The notes under the pieces were generated by a model that was given only the letters and a program-made list of their open reading frames with translations, was not told the origin of the DNA and ran no database searches. This document shows, in pieces, positions 1 to 6,114 of a stretch of DNA of 16,087 nucleotides. The translations under genes and the position numbers were made by a program. The stretch's first letter is position 1, and each line of letters starts with the position of its first letter. Source of the stretch: SG8-4 sp964562575 (GTDB lineage: Bacteria > Planctomycetota > Phycisphaerae > Sedimentisphaerales > Anaerobacaceae). The stretch lies in NCBI GenBank assembly GCA_964562575.1, contig CAZLTY010000092.1, forward strand, positions 1 through 16,087. Reading direction: 5' to 3'.

Positions 1-69
1 ATTCCCATCATTATTAGGCCCATAATCCATATTTACACCCTGTGAACGGTTACCATCTGAAGAACAATA

Positions 70-96
70 GCAGGTCGGGTGGGACCTGCCCGACCT
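70..96. other. Two mutually exclusive short hairpins downstream of the hypothetical gene
   Basis: A 7-bp stem GCAGGTC/GACCTGC (70-76 with 83-89) overlaps an 8-bp stem AGGTCGGG/CCCGACCT (72-79 with 89-96), so only one can form at a time. The site lies just past the minus-strand stop at 102 and may mark the 3' end of that transcript. No T-run follows on the minus strand, so it is not a clear intrinsic terminator. The remainder of 1-101 shows nothing else I can name. Confidence 0.35.
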
Positions 97-101
97 TCGT
101 G

Positions 102-683
102 TTATCTTTGAACCGCCATCTTCACGCAAGCCAGCAGTTCGGCGCCCGTCCTGCTCGGCGATTGCGATTCGGCGAACAATTGATGCCTCTCCAGTATCTC
201 GGCGCCACGATCATAGTACCTCTGGACTGCCCCGACGCCCCCTTCGGCGATTCCGTCTGTCTTGTACTTGCCGGCCGAAAGCCATGAGCTTACCTCATCG
301 TCGTACTCGGCGGGGTAGATGAGCGCGACCACAAAGCTCTCGTCAGCGCCCCTGGCCAGGTGCACCTTGGCCCGGCAGGGCGGGGCGGTCCTGACCGCCA
401 GATTGACAAGCTGTTTGAAATCATGCCGGCTGTCCTCGCGATCGCTCGAATAAAAGAACATCCCAGCCTCAAGCTCAAAAGTTTCCGCAGGCACGCCCTT
501 TAGTTCGAGCTTGCCTTGGGGCAAGGCCCTGTGGATCTTGTAGACCTTGCCGTTGGAGTACTTTTCGCTTTCCAGAAGCTCAGCTATTTCCTGCGCGGTA
601 AAGCCGACACCGGTGTGATCGCCGAAATCGAAGATGTAGAGACCAACATACTTCTCAGATTTTTCGAGTTTTGGTAGTTCCAT
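102..683 (-). CDS. Hypothetical cytoplasmic protein, 193 aa
   Basis: I do not recognise this protein. It is soluble, with no signal peptide and no membrane segment. The N-terminal half is acidic and mixed alpha/beta (VGLYIFDFGDHTGVGF near residues 13-28). A beta-rich middle contains FVVALIYPAEYDDEV near 117-131. The C-terminal part is probably helical (VQRYYDRGAEILERHQ). Codon use is typical of the neighbours and the frame is uninterrupted, so it looks real. It starts 44 bp after the tyrS stop on the same strand and may be read through from tyrS. However, TTGACT and TACTGT boxes 16 bp apart lie directly before the ATG (681-683) and there is no Shine-Dalgarno sequence. That could mean its own near-leaderless transcript. 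No function is proposed. Confidence 0.75.
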   Translation of the reverse strand: MELPKLEKSEKYVGLYIFDFGDHTGVGFTAQEIAELLESEKYSNGKVYKIHRALPQGKLELKGVPAETFELEAGMFFYSSDREDSRHDFKQLVNLAVRTAPPCRAKVHLARGADESFVVALIYPAEYDDEVSSWLSAGKYKTDGIAEGGVGAVQRYYDRGAEILERHQLFAESQSPSRTGAELLACVKMAVQR

Positions 684-727
684 AGCAACAGTACTATAAC
701 CTTAGACAAAGTCAATTGCACGCTTTT

Positions 728-1939
728 TCAAGAGAGGATCTTCAGCTTTGCGAATTTCCTTTTGCCGACGCGGATGACCGCTCCGCTCTTGGGCGTGATC
801 TCGGCGTTCGGGTCGCTCAACTTCTCGCCGTCTATGCTTGCTGCGGACTGCCTTATCATTCGTTTGGCTTCGGCGCCGCTTGATACGAGTTTGCAGGCCA
901 GCAGAAGCTTGCTCGCGGCGATTGACTGGGCGGCTATCTCAATCTCAGCGATGTCGTCGGGCAGTTGGCCCCGGGCGAAAACTCTGTCGAATTCGGCGGC
1001 CGCGGATTCAGCAGCCGTTTCGCCGTGGAACTGGGCGACGATTGTCTTGCCCAACAGGACCTTTGCCTGCTTGGGATGCGTTTTGTCGGGGTTGATGAGG
1101 CCGGCAATTTCTTCTGTCGCAAGATCGGTCAGCAGCATGAAGTAGTTTTCCATCATCTCGTCGGAGATGCTCATGACCTTGCCGAACATGTCGTTGGGCT
1201 CATCGGTTACGCCGATGTAATTGCCCTTGGACTTGCTCATTTTTTCCTGGCCGTCCAACCCCACCAGGATTGGCATCGTAATCACGACTTGCGGCTGCTG
1301 GTCGTAACCCTTCTGGATGTCGCGGCCCACGAGGTTGTTGAAGGTCTGGTCTGTGCCGCCGAGTTCGACGTCGCTTTCTATCATGACCGAATCGTAACCC
1401 TGCATCAGCGGGTAAAGAAATTCGTGCGTGTAAACGTCCACCTCGGCTTGGAGGCGTTTCTTGAACGTGTCGCGCTGGAGCATCTGGGCAACCGTCTTCT
1501 TTGCGGCCAATTGAATCAATTCGATCAATGTGAGTTTCTCGAGCCATTCGCCGTTGTATCTGGTTTCGAGTTTCCCTTCGGCTGTATCCAGGATCTTCCC
1601 GGCCTGCTCAAAGTACGTCCTCGCGTTCTGCTCGATCTGCTCGGCCGACAGTATCGGTCTGGTGCTGTTTTGTCCCGTGGGATCGCCTATCCGTGCGGTG
1701 TAGTCGCCGATGATAAGAACGGCTTTGTGCCCCAGATCCTGGAACTGTCGCATCTTTCGCAAAACAACCGTGTGACCCAAGTGTATGTCCGGACTCGTGG
1801 GATCCAGCCCGAGCTTGATGCGCAGTTGCTTACCCGTTTTCGCCGCGGCGGTGAGCTTCTGAGCCAGTTCGGTTTCGGTGAAGATCTCAACCGTGCCGCG
1901 TCTCAACGACTGAATCTGCTCAATGATCTTCTCTGTCAT
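728..1939 (-). CDS. tyrS: Tyrosyl-tRNA synthetase
   Basis: Class I aminoacyl-tRNA synthetase that charges tRNA-Tyr with tyrosine in the cytoplasm. Both signatures are intact: HLGH at residues 53-56 and KMSKS at 233-237. The GDYTARIGDPTG segment and VELGGTDQ, typical of the tyrosine-binding pocket, are present. A C-terminal S4-like RNA-binding domain covers about 340-403. KMSKS rather than KFGKT places it in the TyrZ-like subfamily. At 403 aa the length is normal. I chose the ATG at 1939, preceded by AGAGAAGA. A longer reading back to 1996 would add 19 residues that are only translated repeat sequence (see the repeat at 1959-2058). A TTGCCT-N17-TATAAT promoter at 2079-2107 would give a leader of about 130 nt, almost all of it that repeat. 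No T-box consensus is visible in the leader. Confidence 0.97.
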   Translation of the reverse strand: MTEKIIEQIQSLRRGTVEIFTETELAQKLTAAAKTGKQLRIKLGLDPTSPDIHLGHTVVLRKMRQFQDLGHKAVLIIGDYTARIGDPTGQNSTRPILSAEQIEQNARTYFEQAGKILDTAEGKLETRYNGEWLEKLTLIELIQLAAKKTVAQMLQRDTFKKRLQAEVDVYTHEFLYPLMQGYDSVMIESDVELGGTDQTFNNLVGRDIQKGYDQQPQVVITMPILVGLDGQEKMSKSKGNYIGVTDEPNDMFGKVMSISDEMMENYFMLLTDLATEEIAGLINPDKTHPKQAKVLLGKTIVAQFHGETAAESAAAEFDRVFARGQLPDDIAEIEIAAQSIAASKLLLACKLVSSGAEAKRMIRQSAASIDGEKLSDPNAEITPKSGAVIRVGKRKFAKLKILS

Positions 1940-1958
1940 AAAGTCTTCTCTGCAATTA

Positions 1959-2058
1959 TACCCTTCAGGGTAGTAAATTCCCGCGAGTAAGAGCACAACC
2001 TGTTATTGTAAAGCCACTTACCCGCGCAAGAACGCGAATCTTCAATCAGGAGCACTAT
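1959..2058 (+). repeat. Dispersed ~100-bp palindromic repeat, copy A (in tyrS leader)
   Basis: This copy matches the copy at 5981-6080 (other strand) at about 83 of 100 positions without gaps, and the partial copy at 16030-16087 at 47 of 58. It begins with the palindrome TACCCTTCAGGGTA, followed by GTAAATTCCCGCG, and ends in GGAGCACTAT. Internally, CGCGAGTAAG (1982-1991) can pair with CTTACCCGCG (2017-2026) with one mismatch. It carries no coding signal. Relative to tyrS it is antisense and occupies most of the 5' leader. Its size, structure and intergenic position fit a REP- or MITE-like element, but the family is unknown to me. Confidence 0.85.
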
Positions 2059-2078
2059 AAATGTCTTCAAGGGCCAGG

Positions 2079-2107
2079 ATTATAAGTGATGTATGCGCTG
2101 CAGGCAA
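2079..2107 (-). promoter_or_regulatory. Sigma-70-like promoter for tyrS
   Basis: On the minus strand TTGCCT (2107-2102) and TATAAT (2084-2079) are separated by exactly 17 bp. The expected start is near 2072, about 130 nt before the tyrS ATG. The rest of 2059-2158, between the repeat and the end of the next gene, shows no other feature. Confidence 0.6.
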
Positions 2108-2158
2108 GTGCCACGTGCGATACCAGGCTAATTTGCGAGAAGCTCCCGGCCGCCATGG

Positions 2159-2692
2159 CTACTTGCCGTGATCGTTCATCTTCGATTCTTCTGCATTCTC
2201 GCCGGACCCAAACAGCAGCAAGATGTACACAACAGCGGCGACAACGAGGGCGAGGCATGTCATTCTTATCTGCTCTCTGCTTATATGGTCTCGCACGATT
2301 TTCCACAACGATATTGTCGTGTTTGGCCAAAACACTGTTGCGTTGTGGTGATAAGCTCCGTCGATCAGAACGTGCATGCATGCGCCTAGCATGCCGGATA
2401 TGGCCATCTTCCAGAAAGAAGGCTCATAGGATAGGTGCAGCCGGTACATCATCTTTTTGAACAGACCTCGCAACGGGTATGCAGCCATGCCCCAGAACGC
2501 GCCAACTGCGGCACCAATCAGAAGTGTGTGACAATATCGGTGAAAGGGCTTTCCAAGGCGGAGAACCATTACGAGCAGAACCTCGATGTCGACGATCACG
2601 TTTACCAGCACGAACACGGGCACGTCAATCCACTTTCGAAAGAGAAGCCCAATAAAACCGCTGGGCCCGAAATGATACGGCGTGAACGGCAT
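2159..2692 (-). CDS. Polytopic membrane protein resembling membrane-bound metal-dependent hydrolases
   Basis: 177 aa with about four hydrophobic segments (roughly 22-45, 55-74, 95-114 and 144-162) and a charged C-terminal tail. The N-terminus MPFTPYHFGPS, the acidic pair in VNVIVDIEVL (D35, E37), HRYCHTLLIG (H51, H55) and HVLID (H107, D111) match the spaced His/Asp pattern of the YdjM/DUF457/DUF4184 group of inner-membrane proteins annotated as metal-dependent hydrolases. The substrate of these proteins is unknown. The ATG at 2692 is preceded by GGAG 11 nt upstream. It begins 26 bp after the hldD stop on the same strand, so co-transcription with hldD is likely, which would hint at a cell-envelope role. 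The family call rests on remembered motifs. Confidence 0.75.
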   Translation of the reverse strand: MPFTPYHFGPSGFIGLLFRKWIDVPVFVLVNVIVDIEVLLVMVLRLGKPFHRYCHTLLIGAAVGAFWGMAAYPLRGLFKKMMYRLHLSYEPSFWKMAISGMLGACMHVLIDGAYHHNATVFWPNTTISLWKIVRDHISREQIRMTCLALVVAAVVYILLLFGSGENAEESKMNDHGK

Positions 2693-2718
2693 GCGAATCG
2701 TGTCTCCGGTTGCGACGG

Positions 2719-3696
2719 CTAAATGCCTGTTAGATATCCCGCTTCTTGCAGATAGTTCTGGATGTAGTCCTCGATTGCATCTTCGAGAGGCGTTGTTTGC
2801 TTGTCATAGCCGGCTGCGCGGAGTTTGGACATGTCGGCCTGGGTGAAATATTGATACTGATTGCGGATCGAATCGGGCATGTCTATATACTCGATGTTCG
2901 GCTTTTTCCCCATTGCCGCAAATACGGCGATTGCCAGATCATTCCACGTGCGGGCCTCGCCGGTGCCCACGTTGTAGAGTCCGCCCAGGTGTGGATTGTC
3001 GAGAAAGAAGAACGTCATATCCACAGCATCTTTGATATAGATAAAGTCCCGTACCTGCTCGCCGTCGGCGTAGTCGCCCTCATACGATCTGAAAAGCCGG
3101 ACTGTGCCCTCGGCGTTTATCTGCTCGAAGGCCTTGACGATGAAGCTTCGCATGTGGCCCTTATGGTATTCGTTCGGGCCGAAGACGTTGAAATATTTCA
3201 GGCCCACGATCCTGTCAAGCAGCCGACTCCTGCGCGCCCACAAATCAAACGCGTGCTTGGAGTAGCCGTACATGTTCAGCGGGCAGAGGGTCTCGATGTC
3301 TTCTTCGTCATCCTTAAAGCCGGCCGAACCGTCGCCGTAGGTGGCCGCGCTCGATGCGTAGATAAAGCGAACGTTGGCGTTTGTAGCCCACTGAGCCAGC
3401 AGTTTGGTGTATTCGTAATTGTTCTTTATCAAATAGGATGCGTCCGGCTCGGTCGTGTCCGAGCAGGCGCCAAGATGAAAGACTGCCTCGACAGAGCTGT
3501 CGAGCTTGCCGGCGATGACCATTTCCAGCAAATCGGTCTTCTCCACATAGTCGGCAAAGAACAGATTCCGCAGATTCTTCCACTTGCCGTTAGTGCCGAG
3601 GTGGTCCACGACGAGTATGTTGGTGATTTGCCTGGCGTTCAACTCGGCGATCAGTGCTGAGCCGATAAAACCCGCTCCGCCGGTAACTATTATCAT
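2719..3696 (-). CDS. hldD: ADP-L-glycero-D-manno-heptose 6-epimerase
   Basis: Cytoplasmic extended short-chain dehydrogenase/reductase that converts ADP-D-glycero-D-manno-heptose to the L,D form, the last step in making the heptose donor for LPS inner core. Visible are the NAD(P)-binding TGGAGFIGSAL (residues 5-15), FHLGACSDTTE (73-83), SSAATYGDG (115-123) and the YxxxK motif YGYSK (Y143, K147). FNVFGPNEYHKGHMRS carries the lysine (K179) matching the second acid/base residue of the E. coli enzyme. At 325 aa it is close to the family's ~310. The ATG at 3696 has GGAG 9 nt upstream. An upstream ATG at 3711 overlaps that GGAG and is unlikely. The gene implies a heptose-containing LPS and hence an outer membrane. 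The membrane-protein gene follows after 26 bp. Confidence 0.93.
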   Translation of the reverse strand: MIIVTGGAGFIGSALIAELNARQITNILVVDHLGTNGKWKNLRNLFFADYVEKTDLLEMVIAGKLDSSVEAVFHLGACSDTTEPDASYLIKNNYEYTKLLAQWATNANVRFIYASSAATYGDGSAGFKDDEEDIETLCPLNMYGYSKHAFDLWARRSRLLDRIVGLKYFNVFGPNEYHKGHMRSFIVKAFEQINAEGTVRLFRSYEGDYADGEQVRDFIYIKDAVDMTFFFLDNPHLGGLYNVGTGEARTWNDLAIAVFAAMGKKPNIEYIDMPDSIRNQYQYFTQADMSKLRAAGYDKQTTPLEDAIEDYIQNYLQEAGYLTGI

Positions 3697-3733
3697 TCTT
3701 CGGGTCTCCATTGTCGTTATTAGGGTCAGGCCA

Positions 3734-3762
3734 AGCTTAATTTGCCGCCCTAACGGCGTCAA
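3734..3762 (-). promoter_or_regulatory. Possible hldD promoter
   Basis: TTGACG (3762-3757) and TAAGCT (3739-3734) are spaced 17 bp on the minus strand, about 40 bp before the hldD start. The -10 box is weak. It sits between the terminator of the small upstream unit and hldD, where a promoter would be needed. Confidence 0.4.
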
Positions 3763-3786
3763 ATGTTTAAATAATCGGGCGCATAG

Positions 3787-3812
3787 AAAAAGCCGCCCTC
3801 AGTTGGGCGGCT
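3787..3812 (-). terminator. Intrinsic terminator of the small upstream unit
   Basis: On the minus strand an 8-bp GC-rich stem AGCCGCCC/GGGCGGCT with a 6-nt loop is followed directly by TTTT. It is oriented to stop transcripts coming from 3842-3990, just before hldD. On the plus strand it lacks a T-run. Confidence 0.75.
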
Positions 3813-3841
3813 GATAATAGCTTGGAGAAGTGCTGGTGCCG

Positions 3842-3937
3842 TTAGCACAGGGCGATATAGCTCGCAATGGTCAGAAACAGGATTCGCTTTTTGTTGAACG
3901 CGAATGGAAGCCAGATTTCGTGATAGAATTTGGTCAT
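3842..3937 (-). CDS. Candidate small membrane peptide, 31 aa
   Basis: A short ORF with AGGGG six nt before its ATG. The product has a polar or aromatic start (MTKFYHEIWLPFAFNKKR) followed by a hydrophobic tail (ILFLTIASYIALC), as in single-pass small membrane proteins. The same frame extends upstream to ATGs at 3979 and 3985 (45 and 47 aa). The latter would be nearly leaderless from the promoter at 3993-4021. It is followed by an intrinsic terminator 30 bp after the stop, so promoter, ORF and terminator make a self-contained unit of about 200 nt. I do not recognise the sequence. The alternative is a non-coding small RNA in which the ORF is accidental. Confidence 0.45.
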   Translation of the reverse strand: MTKFYHEIWLPFAFNKKRILFLTIASYIALC

Positions 3938-3992
3938 TGCTTGCCCCTGAAGACTGAACGAGTAAGTCTCTTGTTTCATTTCCATAGTCAAT

Positions 3993-4021
3993 ATCATAAC
4001 CGAAACGGACGGAGAAATCAA
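3993..4021 (-). promoter_or_regulatory. Sigma-70-like promoter of the small unit
   Basis: On the minus strand TTGATT (4021-4016), a 17-bp spacer and TATGAT (3998-3993) form a good promoter. Initiation is expected near 3986, right at the upstream in-frame ATG (3985). It drives the 31- to 47-codon ORF or small RNA that ends at the terminator at 3787-3812. Confidence 0.65.
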
Positions 4022-4038
4022 GAGAAAATACGCCGCTT

Positions 4039-4075
4039 AAGCTATAAGTGCATCTTCTAAGGGCACTTACAGCTT
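4039..4075 (-). other. 13-bp stem hairpin upstream of the small unit
   Basis: AAGCTGTAAGTGC and GCACTTATAGCTT pair over 13 bp around an 11-nt loop. Read on the minus strand the single imperfect position is a G-U wobble; on the plus strand it would be an A-C mismatch. No T-run follows directly. It may be an RNA 3' end for something read from upstream on the minus strand, or a DNA cruciform just upstream of the -35 box. Confidence 0.5.
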
Positions 4076-4261
4076 CCAGATGCCACAGATTTTTTCGCCC
4101 ACAAGTTGAGCCGTTCCTGTCGAGGGGCCTGTTTTCGAGCGGCGACGAGTCTTCAGGCAGAGCCCAGCCACGGGATGTCCACGAGGCAGAGAGTCTGGGG
4201 CAGGAAGTTAGCCCAGAATTCCTCAAGACTCTTCAAAGAGATTCAGGAAGAAAGAAGTGAG
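4076..4261. other. Unassigned intergenic stretch
   Basis: No convincing gene is seen on either strand. Short frames exist, including a minus-strand frame spanning this stretch and the small unit, but without Shine-Dalgarno sequences, family motifs or plausible composition. A weak 7-bp inverted pair AGAGTCT/AGACTCT (4189-4195, 4226-4232) lies inside. It could be decayed sequence or an unrecognised RNA. Confidence 0.3.
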
Positions 4262-4431
4262 CTAGGAGCCTGTCGGAGAACCCGATCTGGCTTCGAGCGG
4301 CTTGTTTTGCGACTGGTCGGCGTCCGGCTGCATCGACGATATACAGCGATATCGCCTGCTTCGCCGTCCTTGCCAGTCACAAAACCGCTCGCTCTCGCAC
4401 CCGACGACGGGGTTCTCCGACAGACTCCAAG
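4262..4431. mobile_element. 170-bp foldback (MITE-like) element
   Basis: The terminal inverted repeats are 22 bp with two mismatches. The left end (4262-4283) and the reverse complement of the right end (4410-4431) share CTGTCGGAGAACCC. Inside, the arms continue to mirror each other with small indels: CGAGCGG, TTTTG and GACTGG on the left face CCAGTC, CAAAA and CCGCTCG on the right. The arms meet near 4340-4355, so the whole element could form one long hairpin. It is too short to encode a transposase. I see no clean target-site duplication; GTGAGCTA before and GTGAGCCA shortly after are similar but not flush with the ends. It is best read as a non-autonomous element or remnant. Confidence 0.7.
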
Positions 4432-4500
4432 GGTGAGCCAATCTCAAACTGGCACATGAGAAGGAGGCTGTTTCACAATTCTCGGTGAACTCGGCGCCCT

Positions 4501-4542
4501 CCATCGACTTCGCCCAGACCCTGTTCTGAGCGAAGTCGATGG
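4501..4542. repeat. Palindrome 3' of the DUF4832 gene
   Basis: CCATCGACTTCGC (4501-4513) and GCGAAGTCGATGG (4530-4542) are perfect 13-bp inverted arms. The stem extends inward by CAGA/TCTG after one mismatch. It lies 19 bp beyond the minus-strand stop at 4562. Without a T-run it is not a standard terminator, but it could protect or end that mRNA. Confidence 0.6.
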
Positions 4543-4561
4543 GACGGCGTCTGTGGCCTAT

Positions 4562-5965
4562 TCATTCTTTTGACAGCCTGATCTTTCCCAGGGGGTACCA
4601 GCCATCGGGTTGGCGGCCGGAGATGGCGAGCTTGACTTTAGGTTTGTTTGAGTTGCGGTCGAGGATGGCGATCTGGAGGTCGTATTCGCCTGCGGGCATC
4701 TCAGGCGAGACGGTTACGGCGTTGTCGTAAAGATTGTCACCGGGCAGCCAGGTTGTGATGTCGGCGTCGGTGCCGAGGATTTCGGTTTTCTTGTTGCTCT
4801 TGAGACGAAGCGCGAGGGGGAATCTTCTGTAACAGGGCGCCACGCCCGCGTTTTCCCACCATGAGGTGAAAGAGAGCTTCTCGCCTGCCTTCAGCGCCGC
4901 CGGGTAGGTGAACTTGCGCAGGACTAACCTGTAGCCCATTACTCGCAGCCAGCTATCGACCGAGGGCTGCCACTCTTTGGGCACGGGCGAGGACTTGGCG
5001 TTAAATGAGGAGATATGCCACTTGAGCGACTCGGCGATTATGTGATCGACGTCCCAGCCCATGTCCTTCCAATGCTGCATCACCCAGCAGACCTCCAATG
5101 TCACCGGGGCCTTTTTCCAGGCTTCGGCCGTGCCGAAATTTATGATGGCCTGCGGATAATAGTCGTTCATGTGCGACCACGTCGGACTGAATCCTCCCAT
5201 ATCGCCGAGACAATCGACCCTCCAGCCGACGTTGGCTCTCGAAAGCGCGTAGCCGTTTGTCTTGGCGTCGGTCAGGAGCATAACGAGATGCGTTTTTCTA
5301 AACGAGTCGATGTAGGCATCGACAAGGGCACGCCTGGTCTTGGGGGTCAGAAGCCCAGAGCCTGCGCCCTCGCCCCAGGCGCCGACTATCGAAACGTCCA
5401 CGCTCTCGAGATCGGCGTGCCCGTCGTAGCGCTTGCCGAGAAAGCGTATCATCGCGGTGAAGTGCCTGACATATCGCGGGTCCTCCGGATCTACCTGCCA
5501 TTTCTTTTGCCGCCAGTCCTTCTTGTCGCCGACCAGGGTGCGATACCAGATGGGGACGTCGTTCTGGTTGCCCGTTCCGTACGGGGCTATGCGCAGCATC
5601 AGGCTCTGGCCTCGCTGGCGTGCGGTATCGAGGGCTTTGTCTATCAGATCCCAGCGGTATTTGCCCCGTTGCGGCTCGATGAATTTCCAGTAAATCCGGA
5701 AGTAGGCTATTGTCGTATCGGGATGGTCTTTGTTGGTCAGGTTGCCGTCGAAGTCCTGATAGATGATGGGCTTGCCCTCTGTCCAGCCTTTGGCTTCGTT
5801 GAGCGTATCGCCGTTAAACCTCTGGAAGGTCATAAAGCCGATTCCGGGGTTCGTCAGGACGTCATCGATTTCCCTGGGGCGCACGATGATGGTGCTCTGT
5901 GCGAGGACAGGGGCGCAGAACGCAGCGGTCAGCATTAATGCAAGCGAAATTCGCGAGATGTTCAT
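4562..5965 (-). CDS. Secreted DUF4832-type glycosidase-like protein
   Basis: 467 aa. A Sec signal peptide (MNISRISLALMLTAAFCAPVLA, about residues 1-22) is followed by a probable TIM barrel. The opening NPGIGFMTFQRF (~39-50), a strand/helix pair with YFRIYWKFIEPQRGKYRWDLID (~88-109), LRIAPYG, and VGAWGEGAG with E199 are typical of the DUF4832/DUF4874 proteins related to clan GH-A. E199 and the glutamate in LEVCW (E291) are my guesses for the catalytic pair. The C-terminal ~120 residues (from about LVLRKFTYPAAL) look like a beta-sandwich. The ATG at 5965 has GGAG six nt upstream; a TTG at 5977 overlaps that site. A consensus promoter lies at 6115-6144 and repeat copy B fills the leader. The substrate is unknown and the product is probably periplasmic or outer-membrane exposed. 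Confidence 0.85.
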   Translation of the reverse strand: MNISRISLALMLTAAFCAPVLAQSTIIVRPREIDDVLTNPGIGFMTFQRFNGDTLNEAKGWTEGKPIIYQDFDGNLTNKDHPDTTIAYFRIYWKFIEPQRGKYRWDLIDKALDTARQRGQSLMLRIAPYGTGNQNDVPIWYRTLVGDKKDWRQKKWQVDPEDPRYVRHFTAMIRFLGKRYDGHADLESVDVSIVGAWGEGAGSGLLTPKTRRALVDAYIDSFRKTHLVMLLTDAKTNGYALSRANVGWRVDCLGDMGGFSPTWSHMNDYYPQAIINFGTAEAWKKAPVTLEVCWVMQHWKDMGWDVDHIIAESLKWHISSFNAKSSPVPKEWQPSVDSWLRVMGYRLVLRKFTYPAALKAGEKLSFTSWWENAGVAPCYRRFPLALRLKSNKKTEILGTDADITTWLPGDNLYDNAVTVSPEMPAGEYDLQIAILDRNSNKPKVKLAISGRQPDGWYPLGKIRLSKE

Positions 5966-5980
5966 GGTCGGCTCCAAATC

Positions 5981-6080
5981 ATAGTGCTCCCGATTGCAAA
6001 TTCCCGTTCTTGCGTGGGCAAGCGGCTTGGCAATAAGAGGTTATCGCTTTGCTCGCGGGAATTTACTACCCTCAAGGGTA
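5981..6080 (-). repeat. Dispersed ~100-bp palindromic repeat, copy B (in DUF4832 leader)
   Basis: The minus strand runs from TACCCTTGAGGGTA to GGAGCACTAT and aligns without gaps to copy A (about 83%). Near-terminal AAATTCCCG and CGGGAATTT are inverted arms in this copy. Internal GCAA and TTGC face each other where copy A has GTAAG and CTTAC. It lies between the promoter at 6115-6144 and the ribosome site of the DUF4832 gene, in sense orientation to that mRNA, the opposite of copy A relative to tyrS. Confidence 0.85.
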
Positions 6081-6114
6081 TAAAGTAATTCACTTGACCC
6101 TGAAACTCCGATGG

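Noticed and set aside
70..96. GGGTGGGACC resembling the T-box antiterminator core
   Set aside because: It is on the plus strand with no aminoacyl-tRNA synthetase or amino-acid gene downstream on that strand, and no specifier stem or terminator; tyrS is read from the other strand.
965..1990. 341-codon plus-strand open frame
   Set aside because: Antisense to tyrS, whose motifs are unambiguous on the minus strand.
1940..1996. N-terminal extension of TyrS by 19 residues (LLLAGIYYPEGYNC...)
   Set aside because: These residues are a translation of the dispersed repeat, which also occurs at 6060 and 16040 outside any gene; the ATG at 1939 matches normal TyrS length.
3759..4226. 155-codon minus-strand frame across the 3.7-4.2 kb gap
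   Set aside because: It runs through a terminator, a promoter and a hairpin in a different frame from the small ORF, without a ribosome site or family resemblance.
4257..4440. GTGAGCTA / GTGAGCCA as a target-site duplication of the foldback element
   Set aside because: The right copy is not flush with the element end and one base differs; it may be coincidence.
5015..5938. 307-codon plus-strand open frame
   Set aside because: Antisense shadow of the DUF4832 gene.
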